Below are positions 39,942-49,455 of a stretch of DNA of 64,000 bases, one piece after another. Position 1 is the stretch's first letter; every line of letters begins with the position of its first letter. Made by a program: the position numbers and the translations under genes. This DNA comes from Mycobacterium rhizamassiliense (GTDB lineage: Bacteria > Actinomycetota > Actinomycetes > Mycobacteriales > Mycobacteriaceae), in NCBI RefSeq assembly GCF_900157375.1, contig NZ_LT721901.1, positions 3,458,315 to 3,522,314 of the forward strand, written 5' to 3'. The notes beneath the pieces are model-generated. The model ran no database searches, was not told the DNA's origin, and was given only the letters and a program-made list of their open reading frames with translations.

Positions 39942-41060
39942 ATGGCCGACGGTGTCCCCGACATTGACGATCTACTCGAAGGCCTGGACGGTGCCGCGCG
40001 CACCGAACGCGCCGAGCTGGTGGCGTGGCTGCTGAAAGAGGGCATCACCCTCGACGAGATCCGGGTGACCAATCCGCCGCTGCTGCTGGCCAGTCGCCAC
40101 CTCATCGGCGACGACGGCACCTACGTGTCGACCCGCGAGATCAGCGAGAACTACGGCATCGACCTGGGGCTGCTGCAGCGCGTGCAGCGCGCCATCGGGC
40201 TAGCCCGGGTGGACGACCCCGATGCGGCGGTGCACATGCGCGGCGACGGCGAGACCGCGGCGTACGCCCAACGGTTCGTCGAGTTGGGGCTCAACCCCGA
40301 TCAGGTGGTGCTCGTCGTGCGGGTGCTCGCCGAAGGCCTGTCGCGCGCCGCCGAGGTCATGCGCTTCACCGCGCTCTCGGCGATCATGCGTCCGGGCGCC
40401 ACCGAGGTCGAGATCGCCGAGGGGTCCAAGGCTCTGGTCGGCCAGATCGCGCCGATGCTCGGCCCGATGATCCAGGACATGCTCTTCATGCATCTTCGCC
40501 ACATGATGGAGACCGAGGCCGTCAACGCCGGCGAGCGTGCCGCCGGTAGGCCGCTGCCGGGGGCGCGCCAGGTGAGCGTCGCCTTCGCCGACCTGGTCGG
40601 CTTCACCAAGCTCGGGGAGGTGGTGTCACCCGAGGAGTTGGGGCAGCTGGCCAACCGGCTGGCCGATCTGGCCCGCGACATCACCGCCCCGCCGGTGCGG
40701 TTCATCAAGACGATCGGCGACGCGGTGATGTTCGTGTGTCCCGATCCGGCGCCGTTGCTGGACGTCGTCCTGAAACTGGTCGAGGTCGTCGATGGCGACA
40801 ACGACTTTCCGCGGCTGCGGGCGGGCGTGGCGTCCGGGATGGCCGTCAGCAGGGCCGGCGACTGGTTCGGCAGCCCGGTCAACGTGGCCAGCCGGGTCAC
40901 CGGGGTGGCGCGCCCGGGCACCGTGCTGGTCGCGGATTCGGTCTGGGACGCCTTGCAAGAACGGGCCGGTACCGGTGCATTTCAGGGCTCGTTCGCCAGC
41001 GCGCGGCGCCTCAAGGGCATCAAGAGCGAGGTCAAGCTGTTTCGGGTGCGCCGCGGCTAG
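39942..41060 (+). CDS. Class III adenylate cyclase with autoinhibitory domain (Rv1264-like)
   Basis: A 372-residue cyclase making cAMP. Residues 1-200 form the helical regulatory domain that in M. tuberculosis Rv1264 inhibits at neutral pH and activates at acid pH. The catalytic domain starts [18 protein letters not shown] with the first metal Asp, then [12 protein letters not shown] with the substrate lysine and second metal Asp, and [16 protein letters not shown] with the transition-state Asn/Arg. It matches the Rv1264 protein I recall, but lacks the roughly 20-residue Ser/Asp-rich tail. ATG 39942 is preferred to TTG 39927. The next gene downstream is the Rv1265 orthologue, reported as cAMP-responsive in M. 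tuberculosis. Confidence 0.93.
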   Translation: MADGVPDIDDLLEGLDGAARTERAELVAWLLKEGITLDEIRVTNPPLLLASRHLIGDDGTYVSTREISENYGIDLGLLQRVQRAIGLARVDDPDAAVHMRGDGETAAYAQRFVELGLNPDQVVLVVRVLAEGLSRAAEVMRFTALSAIMRPGATEVEIAEGSKALVGQIAPMLGPMIQDMLFMHLRHMMETEAVNAGERAAGRPLPGARQVSVAFADLVGFTKLGEVVSPEELGQLANRLADLARDITAPPVRFIKTIGDAVMFVCPDPAPLLDVVLKLVEVVDGDNDFPRLRAGVASGMAVSRAGDWFGSPVNVASRVTGVARPGTVLVADSVWDALQERAGTGAFQGSFASARRLKGIKSEVKLFRVRRG

Positions 41061-41256
41061 TCCCTTAAGGCATAGGGCAGGCCCGGCGCGACGCTGGGGG
41101 GCGTCGACTCCGTCTTGCGCGGGTCGTACGCGGCCGGCTTGCTGTCCCCTTTTCCGGCGCTTTGAATTGGTCGCTTCCGGGCCTGCTTCGCATTCAAAAA
41201 TACGCCTCGGATCTGCGCATATCAACGGTTATCCCGGTACGGACTCGGCCGCGAGG

Positions 41257-41285
41257 CCCCGGTGTTCGCTGGCGGCGAACCGGGG
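41257..41285 (+). terminator. Strong hairpin between the cyclase and Rv1265-like genes
   Basis: CCCCGG, then a 2-base bulge and TTCGC, pairs with GCGAA and CCGGGG across a short loop. There is no T run, so it could be a factor-assisted terminator of the cyclase gene or part of the Rv1265 control region. Confidence 0.4.
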
Positions 41286-41290
41286 TTCCA

Positions 41291-41322
41291 TTACATGTGT
41301 AACGGTGTAATTATGTAATTAT
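41291..41322. promoter_or_regulatory. AT-rich operator-like region at the Rv1265-like start
   Basis: TTACA-TG-TGTAA is a perfect 5-bp inverted repeat (41291-41302). It is followed by GTAATTAT twice in tandem (41307-41322), the second copy running into the ATG. The stretch is unusually AT-rich for this window and leaves no room for a Shine-Dalgarno sequence, so the mRNA may be leaderless. It could bind a CRP/FNR-type factor. Confidence 0.5.
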
Positions 41323-41899
41323 GAAGACGCAACACTCCAACCGGCGGTACGGCCGCCCGGGCGGCTGGCAACAGGCCCAGCAGCCCGACGCGGGCGATGC
41401 CCCGGAATGGTTCGCCGGGCGCCTGCCCGAAACCTGGTTCGACGGCGACCCGACGGTCATCGTCGACCGCGAAGAGATCACGGTCATCGGAAAGCTGGCC
41501 GAATCCGAAGGGACCGGAAAAGACGAGAGCGAAGCCCGTGCGGCGGGCCGGGTCTCGCGCTTCCGCGAGGAAACCCGTTCGGAGCGAATGCACATCGCCG
41601 ACGAGGCGCAGGACCGCTACGGCCGCAAGGTTTCCTGGGGCGTAGAGGTCGGCTCCCAGAACGGCACCGAACGAATCATGTTCACCCACATCGCCGTACC
41701 GGTGATGACGCGCCTCAAGCAACCCGAACGCCAGGTGCTCGACACGCTGGTCGACGCCGGCGTCGCCCGGTCGCGCGCCGACGCACTCGCGTGGTCGGTC
41801 AAGTTAGTCGGTGAGCACACCGAGGAGTGGCTGGCCAAGCTGCGCGACGCGATGTCGGCGGTCGACGACCTGCGCGCCGAAGGTCCGGACCTGAGCTAG
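41321..41899 (+). CDS. Conserved cAMP-responsive protein (Rv1265-like)
   Basis: A 192-residue cytosolic protein. The N-terminal 30 residues are polar and Gln/Pro-rich; the core is EWFAGRLPETWFDGDPTVIVDREEITVIGKL, then a charged ARAAGRVSRFREETRSERM and a C-terminal helical part EHTEEWLAKLRDAM that looks ribbon-helix-helix-like or DNA-associated. No enzyme motif is evident. The M. tuberculosis orthologue is known as low-pH-, macrophage- and cAMP-inducible. ATG 41321 lacks a ribosome site and sits within an AT-rich repeat, suggesting leaderless translation. The molecular role is unknown to me. Confidence 0.8.
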   Translation: MKTQHSNRRYGRPGGWQQAQQPDAGDAPEWFAGRLPETWFDGDPTVIVDREEITVIGKLAESEGTGKDESEARAAGRVSRFREETRSERMHIADEAQDRYGRKVSWGVEVGSQNGTERIMFTHIAVPVMTRLKQPERQVLDTLVDAGVARSRADALAWSVKLVGEHTEEWLAKLRDAMSAVDDLRAEGPDLS

Positions 41900-41937
41900 C
41901 CCAATCCCGCTGTGTAACTTGGGGATTCGCGGCAGAT

Positions 41938-42699
41938 CTACTCGCTGTTGACCTTCGCGGTGATCTTGTCGATCATCTGGTCGCCTTGATTGCTGATGTG
42001 ATACCCGCACGCGTTGATGTCGATGATCACGTTGTTGGCCACGCCCATCGATCGCTGGCACTCCCAGCCGTCGGCGCCCTCCTGCGTCTCCATCATCGAG
42101 ATCTTCGGTGGGCCGGCACCGACGAGTTGCGCAAACGTCCAGCGATACGACTTGTTCTTGCTCTTGTTCGTGACGGTCACCGTCCGGCCGGCGCAGTTCT
42201 TCCAACCGGCGGCCGACGTCTGCAGGAACGCCTTGGCCTTGTCGGCCGAGGGGAACAGCACCACGGCCTGATTGACCCAGTGGTCGTAGTTGTCGCCCGG
42301 CTCCGAGGACACCAGGCCGCTCACTCCCGTGTAGCCGCTGCCGGAGTAGACGGGGTCCTGGCTGGTGTAGAGCGCGCCCTGGCAGCTGGGCAGCGAGAGC
42401 GTCACCGGCGAGCTGTCCATCGACAGGATGGGCTTGCCCGGTTCCATGGTCGAGGAACCCATCACGGAGTTCATATCCACGGGGTTGAGCAGCAGGGCGC
42501 TGAGCCGCTCGGGCGGTATCGGGTCGGGCGGAGGCGGGGGCGGATCGGACTGGGTGGCAAGGAAAATGCCCACTCCGCAGACGACGAGAACGACCACCAG
42601 CGCGATGGCGCCGATGATCGGCCACGGGTTGCGTTTACGCTTGGCCGGGGGTCCCTGGCTCCACGGGGCGGGGCCGGAAAAGTGTTGTGGCACCGGCAT
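41938..42699 (-). pseudogene. pknH: pknH C-terminal membrane segment and sensor domain, out of frame with the kinase
   Basis: The product from ATG 42699 would be 253 residues: a Pro-rich stretch, the basic KRKRNPW, one membrane helix (PIIGAIALVVVLVVCGVGIFLA), and an extracytoplasmic PknH-type sensor domain with four cysteines (LPSCQG, KNCAG, WECQR, NACGY) expected to form two disulphides. Compared with the M. tuberculosis PknH I recall, it is colinear with the C-terminal part of that single protein. The frame differs from the kinase half by one missing base. An independent small membrane protein is possible but no ribosome site precedes ATG 42699. The frame is likely joined to the kinase at the G8 tract at 42748-42755. 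Confidence 0.85.
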
Positions 42700-43736
42700 A
42701 CTCGGTGGCGGGCCGCCCCAGTTGCCGCCGGTCTGGTACCCCGGGGTGGGGGGGGCATCCGACCCGAGCGCGGCCCGGCGCTGGGGGACGGAGCCGGCGG
42801 GGTGGTGGGAGCCGGCGGGGCAGTGGCACTCATCTCCACCGTGCCGGGCAGCGTCGCCTCACGGCTGCGGCGCAGGATGTCGACGGCGTGATCCTGGTCG
42901 GGGTCGCTGAGCGCGTCGTGCGCGGCGGCGGCCAGATCACCCGCGCTGGCGTAGCGGTCTTCGGCGCTTTTGGCCATGCCGCGCGCGATGACCGCGTCGA
43001 GCCCCTTGGGAACGTTCGACCGTGCCGCGCTGGGCTTCGGGACTGGCGAGCTCATGTGCGCGTTGACCAGCACGCCGGCGCTGTCGGCGCGATACGGCGG
43101 TGCGCCGGTCAGGCATTCGTACAGCACGCAGGCCAGCGCGTAGATGTCGGCGCGGTAGGTCACCTCGCCGTTGCTGAACCGCTCCGGGGCCATGTATTTC
43201 CAGGTGCCCACCGCGGTCCCGAGCTGGGTGAGCTTCTCGTCGGTGGTGGCGCTGGCGATGCCGAAGTCGACCAGGTAGGCGAAATCGTCTCGGGTGACCA
43301 GGATGTTGGGCGGCTTGACGTCGCGGTGCATCACCCCGGCCGCATGCGCCGCGTCGAGCGCCGAGGCGATCTGACTGATGATGGCGACCGCGCGGGGCGC
43401 GGTCAGCGGGCCGAACCGCTTGAGCAAGCTCTCCAGGTCGGTGCCCTCGACGAGGCGCATCTCCATGAACATCTTGCCGTCGATTTCGCCGTACTCGTGG
43501 ATGGGTACGACGTGGGGCTCCTGCAAACCGCCCGCGATTCGCGCCTCGCGCTTCATCCGTTCGCGGAACACCGGGTCCTGGCTGAATTGGTCCGACATCA
43601 GCTTGACCGCGACCGTCCACTCCTTGATGGTGTGCTCGGCCTCGTAGACCTCGCCCATTCCACCCCGGCCCAGCAGCCGTTTCAGGTGGTAGGGACCGAA
43701 CATCGACCCTATGCGTGAGGGCTGCTCGTCGCTCAT
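42471..43736 (-). CDS. pknH: pknH kinase half, Ser/Thr protein kinase ending in a frameshifted tail
   Basis: Starts MSDEQPSRIGSMFGPY with GGAGG 6 bases upstream of ATG 43736. The kinase domain is intact: LLGRGGMGEVYEAEH, VAVKLM, HRDVKPPNIL, VDFGIAS, an activation loop GTAVGTWKYMAPERF and the helix around YALACVLYECLTG. PknH phosphorylates the regulator EmbR, encoded next to it, in M. tuberculosis. After about residue 315 the linker is Pro-rich; at the 8-base homopolymer the frame is lost and the rest becomes an Arg/Pro-rich tail with no membrane helix, stopping at 42471. If real, this would make a soluble kinase without its sensor. Adding one base restores the linker reading MPPPTPGYQTGGNWGGPP. 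Confidence 0.93.
   Translation of the reverse strand: MSDEQPSRIGSMFGPYHLKRLLGRGGMGEVYEAEHTIKEWTVAVKLMSDQFSQDPVFRERMKREARIAGGLQEPHVVPIHEYGEIDGKMFMEMRLVEGTDLESLLKRFGPLTAPRAVAIISQIASALDAAHAAGVMHRDVKPPNILVTRDDFAYLVDFGIASATTDEKLTQLGTAVGTWKYMAPERFSNGEVTYRADIYALACVLYECLTGAPPYRADSAGVLVNAHMSSPVPKPSAARSNVPKGLDAVIARGMAKSAEDRYASAGDLAAAAHDALSDPDQDHAVDILRRSREATLPGTVEMSATAPPAPTTPPAPSPSAGPRSGRMPPPPRGTRPAATGAARHRVCRCHNTFPAPPRGARDPRPSVNATRGRSSAPSRWWSFSSSAEWAFSLPPSPIRPRLRPTRYRPSGSAPCCSTPWI
42748..42755 (-). repeat. Homopolymer (G8 on +, C8 on coding strand) at the pknH frameshift
   Basis: Eight consecutive G on the + strand. Nine would join kinase and sensor frames of pknH. This is the probable slippage site, or a sequencing length error. 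Confidence 0.85.
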
Positions 43737-43847
43737 GCCGATCCTCCAAACCAACCCGAGACCAGCCGACCATACCAATTCGGCGCCATGCGCTCAGTCG
43801 CTTGCCCGCGCGCCGACGGCAAACATTCCAACCGCGTGCGGCAGCGG

Positions 43848-45002
43848 CTAGTGCGCCGTCGTCGCGCCGTCGTGCGCGACGATCTGAAACGTGAACTCGT
43901 GGTCGCAGATTCGGACGTGGTCGCCGTCGTTCAGCATCGCCGCCGACCGGATTCGCTCGTGCCGCACGTGGACTCCGTTCGACGACCGCAGGTCGTTGAG
44001 GATGTAGTTGGTCCCGGTGTCGACGATGACGGCGTGGTGGCGGCTGACGTTGGCGCTGTCGAGCACGATGTCGTTGTCGGACAGCCGCCCGATCCGGGTC
44101 GCCGTCGCCTGCAGCGCGTAGCTGCGGCCCGAGGCTTCGTGCAGGTACGCCACGGCCGACCGCTCCGACACCTGGGTGTGCTTGTCGAGCACGGTAATCG
44201 TATGCGCCGCCGTGGTCTTCGCCGACTTCTTCGCGTCGAGCGGCTCCTGGCGCAGGATCCGCTCGTTGAGCGCACGCAATGTCTGGCCCGGGTCGATCCC
44301 GAGCTCGTCGGCGAGCATCGCCTTCACGCGGCGGTAGGCGGCCAGGGCGTCGGACTGGCGATCGGTGAGGTAGTAGGCCGTGATCAACTGGGCCCACAGC
44401 GGCTCGCGGTACGGGTGCTCGATGGTCAGCGACTCGAGCTCGCTGATGACGCCCGCCGCGCGCCCGCAAGCGATTTCGGCCTCCGCGAGGGCGGTGTGGA
44501 CGAGCATCTTCTCCTCGACGAGCGAGGTGGCGAAGGTCTCGACGAACTCGAAGTCACGCAGGTCCTCCAGCACGGGCCCACGCCACTGCGCCAGCGCGGC
44601 AGACAGGTGCCGACTGGCGTCCTCGAAGCGACTCGACGCGGCCATGTGCACGCCCGCCGTCTTCTCGGCGACGAACCGGCCCAGATCGCAAGCGTTTTCG
44701 GCAATGCTCAGCCGGTAGCCCGGCGGCGCCGCGGCCAGCACGACGCGCGGGTCGATGCCGGCGCCGCTCAGGAGCTTGCGCAGGTTCGACACGTAGGAGT
44801 GAATGCTCGCCCGCGCCCCCGACGGCGGCTCGCCCGCCCACAGCGCGTTGATAAGTCGCTCGACGCCGACCGGGCTGTTGCGGTTCATCAGCAACACGGC
44901 CAGCACCGCCCGCTGCTTGGGGGTGCCTAACGGCACCAATGTGCCGTCGACACTCATCTCCAACGGTCCGAGCAGACCGAGCTCGAGACGTGTGTCTGCC
45001 AT
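43848..45002 (-). CDS. embR: Transcriptional regulator EmbR
   Basis: A 384-residue SARP-type activator. The N-terminal winged helix (LELGLLGPLEMSVDG through SIHSYVSNLRKLL) binds DNA. A central bacterial transcriptional activator domain of TPR-like helices spans about residues 98-265, and the C-terminal FHA domain (IGRLSDNDIVLD, VSRHHAVIVD, LRSSNGVHV) reads phosphothreonine. In M. tuberculosis EmbR is phosphorylated by PknH and activates embCAB for arabinan synthesis and ethambutol response. ATG 45002 was chosen from the MADTRLELGLLG start; the weak AAGGGG lies 12 bases away. It lies directly upstream of pknH, separated by about 110 bases. Confidence 0.94.
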   Translation of the reverse strand: MADTRLELGLLGPLEMSVDGTLVPLGTPKQRAVLAVLLMNRNSPVGVERLINALWAGEPPSGARASIHSYVSNLRKLLSGAGIDPRVVLAAAPPGYRLSIAENACDLGRFVAEKTAGVHMAASSRFEDASRHLSAALAQWRGPVLEDLRDFEFVETFATSLVEEKMLVHTALAEAEIACGRAAGVISELESLTIEHPYREPLWAQLITAYYLTDRQSDALAAYRRVKAMLADELGIDPGQTLRALNERILRQEPLDAKKSAKTTAAHTITVLDKHTQVSERSAVAYLHEASGRSYALQATATRIGRLSDNDIVLDSANVSRHHAVIVDTGTNYILNDLRSSNGVHVRHERIRSAAMLNDGDHVRICDHEFTFQIVAHDGATTAH

Positions 45003-45206
45003 GGTCGCTGATCGCCCCTTCCGGTCATGTCGCCGGTTGCCATTGTGATACGAACCGGGCGGATTCGATGGTAAACCCGCGTGATTCGGACACAACGCAG
45101 CGGAGAGGCTAAAAACGCGCCCCGCACAAGAAGGTTCAACTTCGGCCGTCGTCGCTGCTTCGTCGATGTCTGCCCTCCGAGTCGAATTTTGCTGTGGCCG
45201 AACCGA

Positions 45207-45533
45207 TTACGTGAGCTCGCTGGCCAGCCGCGGGCAGTAGATGTTGCTCGCGTCGACGACGAAATAGGCCACCTGCTTGGGGCTCAGCTGCGTCTGGCTC
45301 CGGATCTCGACGGCGATGTCGGCCTCGGTCTTGCCCGCGGCGAGCTCCTTGCACACTTGGTGACCCGCCCGCACGGCCTCCTGCGGTGAGCTGAACGAGA
45401 TCCCCACAGCGGTCATCTGGCTGAGGAAGGCGTCGTCGGCGCTGCTCGCCGCCGCGGTTCCCGCGGCGGCGAGGCCGATGGCGGCGGTGCCGATCCCGAT
45501 GGCGGCAATCGTGGTGAGACGGTGTGAGAGCAT
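45207..45533 (-). CDS. Small secreted DUF732 protein
   Basis: A 108-residue exported protein: basic start, hydrophobic TTIAAIGIGTAAIGLAAAGTAAA ending in a signal-peptidase site, then a mature DUF732 domain (DDAFLSQMTAVGISFSSPQEAV) with two cysteines, VCKEL and IYCPRL, probably disulphide-linked. Such proteins are common in mycobacteria and of unknown function; M. tuberculosis has similar ones at Rv1268c-Rv1271c. ATG 45533 is preferred since AAAAGG then lies about 10 bases upstream; ATG 45542 is nearly on top of it. Only one copy is present here. Confidence 0.8.
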   Translation of the reverse strand: MLSHRLTTIAAIGIGTAAIGLAAAGTAAASSADDAFLSQMTAVGISFSSPQEAVRAGHQVCKELAAGKTEADIAVEIRSQTQLSPKQVAYFVVDASNIYCPRLASELT

Positions 45534-45628
45534 CGCTGTCATCCTTTTCGGCTGTGCCAGTGGTGAACGCGCCCAGCGTCACACCGCCGCCTTGGAGGAT
45601 TCTCAAAGACTTCTTGACGGGCCTCGAG

Positions 45629-47506
45629 CTAGGCCTGGGTCATCGCGTAGTAGGCGCCGTGCCTGGCGATGAGCTCGGCGTGGTTGCCCTGCTCGACGAT
45701 GCGGCCGGCCCGCATCACCAGGATGCGATCGGCCTCGCGGATCGTCGAAAGGCGGTGCGCGATGATGAAACTCGTCCGGTCCTGGCGTAGCTCGCACATG
45801 GCGCGCTGGATGAGGGCCTCGGTGCGGGTGTCGACCGAACTGGTCGCCTCGTCCAGGATCAACAGCTGCGGGCGGGCCAGAAACGCGCGGGCGATGGTGA
45901 TGAGCTGCTTTTCCCCGGCGCTGATGTTGGCGCCGTCCCCGCTGACCCGGGTCCCATAGCCGGCCGGCAGCGTCTCGACGAACCGGTCCACGTAGGCGGC
46001 CCGCGCCGCGGCCTGCACCTCGTCGTCGCCGGCATCCGGCCGCCCGTAGGCGATGTTCTCCGCGATCGTCCCGTCGAAGAGCCAGGTGTCCTGCAGCACC
46101 ATGCCGATACGCGAGCGCAGGGCGTGGCGGCTCATCGTGGTGATGTCGACGCCGTCGAGCAGGATCCGGCCGGAATCGACGTCGTAGAACCGCATCAGCA
46201 GGTTCACCAGCGTGGTCTTGCCTGCCCCGGTCGGGCCGACGATCGCGATCGTGCGTCCCGGTTCGGCCACCAGCGACAGGTCTTCGATCACCGGCGTGCC
46301 CGGCCGGTAGGAGAAGTTGATGTGCGCAAACTCGACCCGCCCGGCCGGCTGCTGCCCGTTCGGCCCCGCCGGGACCGGTTGCGTGTCCGCCGGCTCCTCG
46401 GGCTCGTCGAGCAGGCTGAACACCCGCTCGGCGCTGGCCACGCCCGACTGCAGGGTGTTGTACATGCCGGCCACCTGGCCCAGCGGCGTGTTGAACTGCC
46501 GCACGTATTGGATGAACGCCTGGATGCTGCCGAGGGTGATATGCCCGGTGGCCACCTGCAGGCCCCCGAGGACGGCGACCGCGACGTAGCCGAGGTTGCC
46601 GACGAACGTCGTGGCCGGGGCCACCAGGCCGGAGAAGAATTGGGAGCCGAAGCTGGCCTGGTAGACGTCGTCGTTGAACCGGCGGAACTGCTCGCGGGCC
46701 GCGGCCTGGTGGCCGAACGTCTTGACGATGGTGAATCCGCTGTAGGTCTCTTCGATGTGCGCGTTGAGCCGCCCGGTGCTGGTCCACTGCGCCACGAACA
46801 GCCGCCGCGAACGGCGCGCGATCGCCCGCGTCGCCAGCAGCGAGACCGGCACGACCAGCACCGTGATCAACGCCAGCAGTGGCGAAATCGACACCATCAT
46901 CGCCAGCACGGCCACCACGGTCAGCATCGACGTGACCAGCTGGCTGATCGTCATCGACAGCGACGACTGCAGGTTGTCGATGTCGTTGGTCACCCGGCTC
47001 AGCAGCTCGCCGCGTTGGCGCCCATCGAAGTAGGCCAGCGGCAGCCGATGAATCTTGTCCTCGACGTCGGACCGCAGTGCGATCATCGTGCGCTGCAAGG
47101 TGGCGTTGAGCAGCCGCGCCTGCGCCCAGATCAGCAGCGCGGCAACCAGATACAGGGCCAGCGCTAGCGTCAGGGTTCGGGCGACCGCCCCGAAGTCCAC
47201 GCCGCGGCCGGGTATCACATTCATCCCCGAGAGCAGGTCGGCGAAGGCGTTGTCGCCGTGCGCGCGGGCCCGGGCGACGGCCTGGGCCTTGCTGATCCCC
47301 GGCGGCAGCCCCCGCCCGATCACGCCGTTGAACAGCAGATCGGTGGCGTGGCCAAGGATGCGGGGGACGACGACACCGATCGCCGTCCCGGTGATGCCCA
47401 GGGCGATCACAGCCAGGGCCAGGTTCCGTTGCGGTGCAAGGCGTTTGACCAGCCGGATCGCCGAGCCCCAGAAGTCTCGGGTCGGTGCCGCCGACGCCGT
47501 GGTCAC
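45629..47506 (-). CDS. ABC exporter half-transporter, catalytic subunit (Rv1272c-like)
   Basis: A 625-residue type IV ABC half-transporter: six membrane helices, then an ATPase with Walker [13 protein letters not shown]-loop MVLQDTWLF, a non-canonical signature NISAGEKQL in place of SGGQ, Walker [11 protein letters not shown] and switch region IIAHRLST with His. Its GTG overlaps the stop of the upstream half-transporter gene by 4 bases (GTGA), so the two are translated together and should form a heterodimer. The substrate is unknown; M. tuberculosis Rv1272c/Rv1273c relatives have been linked to lipid or drug transport. Confidence 0.93.
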   Translation of the reverse strand: MTTASAAPTRDFWGSAIRLVKRLAPQRNLALAVIALGITGTAIGVVVPRILGHATDLLFNGVIGRGLPPGISKAQAVARARAHGDNAFADLLSGMNVIPGRGVDFGAVARTLTLALALYLVAALLIWAQARLLNATLQRTMIALRSDVEDKIHRLPLAYFDGRQRGELLSRVTNDIDNLQSSLSMTISQLVTSMLTVVAVLAMMVSISPLLALITVLVVPVSLLATRAIARRSRRLFVAQWTSTGRLNAHIEETYSGFTIVKTFGHQAAAREQFRRFNDDVYQASFGSQFFSGLVAPATTFVGNLGYVAVAVLGGLQVATGHITLGSIQAFIQYVRQFNTPLGQVAGMYNTLQSGVASAERVFSLLDEPEEPADTQPVPAGPNGQQPAGRVEFAHINFSYRPGTPVIEDLSLVAEPGRTIAIVGPTGAGKTTLVNLLMRFYDVDSGRILLDGVDITTMSRHALRSRIGMVLQDTWLFDGTIAENIAYGRPDAGDDEVQAAARAAYVDRFVETLPAGYGTRVSGDGANISAGEKQLITIARAFLARPQLLILDEATSSVDTRTEALIQRAMCELRQDRTSFIIAHRLSTIREADRILVMRAGRIVEQGNHAELIARHGAYYAMTQA

Positions 47507-49269
47507 TGCGCGCCCCCGGCGTCACCTGATCGCAAGGCGCTCACCGTCTGGGAGTCGGCGAATTCGGCATAGGTGGTGCAATCGGCCAGCAGTGTTTCGT
47601 GCGTGCCCGCGCCGACCACCCGCCCGTTGTCGACGACGATCACCTGGTCGGCCTGCGCGGCGGTCGTAATGCGTTGTGTGACAACGATGATCGTCGCCCG
47701 GCCGGCTATCTCGCGCAGCGCGGCGCGGACCCGCGAGTCGGTGTGCACGTCCAGCGCGGAGAAGGCGTCGTCGAACAGGTAGATGGCCGGGCGGCGGATG
47801 ACGGCCCGTGCGATCGCCAGCCGTTGTCGCTGCCCGCCGGAGAAGTTGATGCCGCCCTGCGCGACGCGCATCTGCAGCCCATCACCAGGCGGGCCGTCGG
47901 CGCGCACGAAGTCGTCGGCGGCGGCGACGCGCAGCGCCTCCCACATCTGTTCGTCGGTGGCGTCGGACTTGCCGTAGCGCAGGTTCTCGGCGACGGTCCC
48001 CGAGAACAGGTAACCCCGCTGGGGGACAAGGCCGATCGCCGACCAGAGGCGCTCGGTCTGGTAGTCGCGGACGTCGACACCGTCGACGACGACCGCGCCG
48101 TCCGTCACGTCGTAGAGCCGGCAGATCAGCGAGAGCAGCGTCGACTTTCCCGAGCCGGTGCTGCCGACCACCGCCGTGGTGGTGCCGGGCCGCGCGGTGA
48201 ACGAGATGTCTTGCAGCACTGGCCGATCGGCACCGGAGTAGCTGAATGTCACGCCCTTGAGCCGCAATTCGCCGGTGATCCCGGTCGCGGGGATTTGGGG
48301 TCGTTGCGGGTTGTCGATGGCCGCGCGAGTCGACAGCACCTCGGTGATCCGCTCGGCGCACACTGACGCCCGCGGCAGCACCACCAGCGTCATGGTGGCC
48401 ATCAGCACGGCCATCAGGATCTGGGTGAAGTACGACAGGAACGCGGTCAGCGAGCCGACCTGCATCTGGCCGCGGTCGATGCGCAGCCCGCCGAACCAGA
48501 TCAGCGCGACGCTGGACACGTTGATGGTCAGCGTGGTCACCGGCAGCATCAGCGCCTGCCAGTTGCCCGCGGTCAGCGAGGCGTTCGACAGCGCGGTGTT
48601 GGCGCGACCGAACCGGTCGCGTTCGAAGCCTTCGCGGGTGAAGGCGCGCACCACCCGCACGCCGGCGAGCTGGTCGCGCATCACCCGATTGATGCCGTCG
48701 ATCAGGCCCTGCATGCTGCGGAAGAGCGGCAGCATGCGCGACATGATCAGGTAGTTGGTCACGGCCAGGGTGGGGACGCTGATCAGCAGCAGCCAGGTCA
48801 GCGCGGCCTCCTGGTGGATGGCCATGAAGATGCCGCCGATACACATGATCGGGGCGGTCACCAGGACGGTGGCCCCGATCTGCACCAGGTATTGAATTTG
48901 CCGCACGTCGTTGGTGGTGCGGGTCAGCAGCGTCGGAGCGCCGAACCGGGCGGTCTCGCGCTCGGAGAACGACGTGACGTGCTCGAACATCGCCCAGCGC
49001 AGGTCGCGCCCGAACCCCATCCCGGTCCGCGAGCCGAAGTAGATCGCCCCAATCGAGCACAACGCCTGCAGCCCGGTGACCGCCAGCATCACCCCGCCGA
49101 GCCGGACGATCGTCGCGGTGTCGCCCTTGGCCACGCCGTCGTCGATGATCGAGGCATTGACCGTGGGCAGGTACAGCGACGCCAGGGTGCTGATCAGCTG
49201 GAGCGCCATCAGCACCGCGACCAGCCGGCGGTAGGGCCGGATGTACTGGCGCAGCAGTGCCAGGAGCAT
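47503..49269 (-). CDS. ABC exporter half-transporter, degenerate-site subunit (Rv1273c-like)
   Basis: A 588-residue half-transporter beginning [15 protein letters not shown], six membrane helices and an ATPase with Walker [11 protein letters not shown], signature [15 protein letters not shown], Walker [13 protein letters not shown] with Asp instead of the catalytic Glu, and VVTQRI with Gln instead of the switch His. These two replacements are the mark of heterodimeric exporters with one degenerate ATP site, as in TM287/288. The partner downstream has the intact residues. ATG 49269 was taken from the conserved start; the frame begins 18 bases earlier. It is the first gene of the pair. Confidence 0.93.
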   Translation of the reverse strand: MLLALLRQYIRPYRRLVAVLMALQLISTLASLYLPTVNASIIDDGVAKGDTATIVRLGGVMLAVTGLQALCSIGAIYFGSRTGMGFGRDLRWAMFEHVTSFSERETARFGAPTLLTRTTNDVRQIQYLVQIGATVLVTAPIMCIGGIFMAIHQEAALTWLLLISVPTLAVTNYLIMSRMLPLFRSMQGLIDGINRVMRDQLAGVRVVRAFTREGFERDRFGRANTALSNASLTAGNWQALMLPVTTLTINVSSVALIWFGGLRIDRGQMQVGSLTAFLSYFTQILMAVLMATMTLVVLPRASVCAERITEVLSTRAAIDNPQRPQIPATGITGELRLKGVTFSYSGADRPVLQDISFTARPGTTTAVVGSTGSGKSTLLSLICRLYDVTDGAVVVDGVDVRDYQTERLWSAIGLVPQRGYLFSGTVAENLRYGKSDATDEQMWEALRVAAADDFVRADGPPGDGLQMRVAQGGINFSGGQRQRLAIARAVIRRPAIYLFDDAFSALDVHTDSRVRAALREIAGRATIIVVTQRITTAAQADQVIVVDNGRVVGAGTHETLLADCTTYAEFADSQTVSALRSGDAGGAQ

Positions 49270-49455
49270 TTGGTAACTGTCGCACATTGCCCGGGGGCGT
49301 GGCCCTGAGCGCGGCCGGTTGGTTGCGCGCCGCGACCCCGTCCGACGAAACGAATGAAATGCCTGTTCAGATGGCGCGTCGGTGGTTGCCCCGCAGGGCT
49401 GCCGCTACAGTGCATCGTGTGGACCGGCGACAGGTTGACGAAAAGCGGGGTAGCG

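Noticed and set aside
41938..42699. Sensor fragment as an independent membrane protein gene
   Set aside because: It is colinear with the C-terminus of PknH, has no ribosome site, and a one-base change at the adjacent homopolymer joins it to the kinase.
45603..47525. 640-codon minus frame overlapping the ABC subunit
   Set aside because: Same strand but a different frame from the clear ABC transporter, with Arg/Gly-rich translation.
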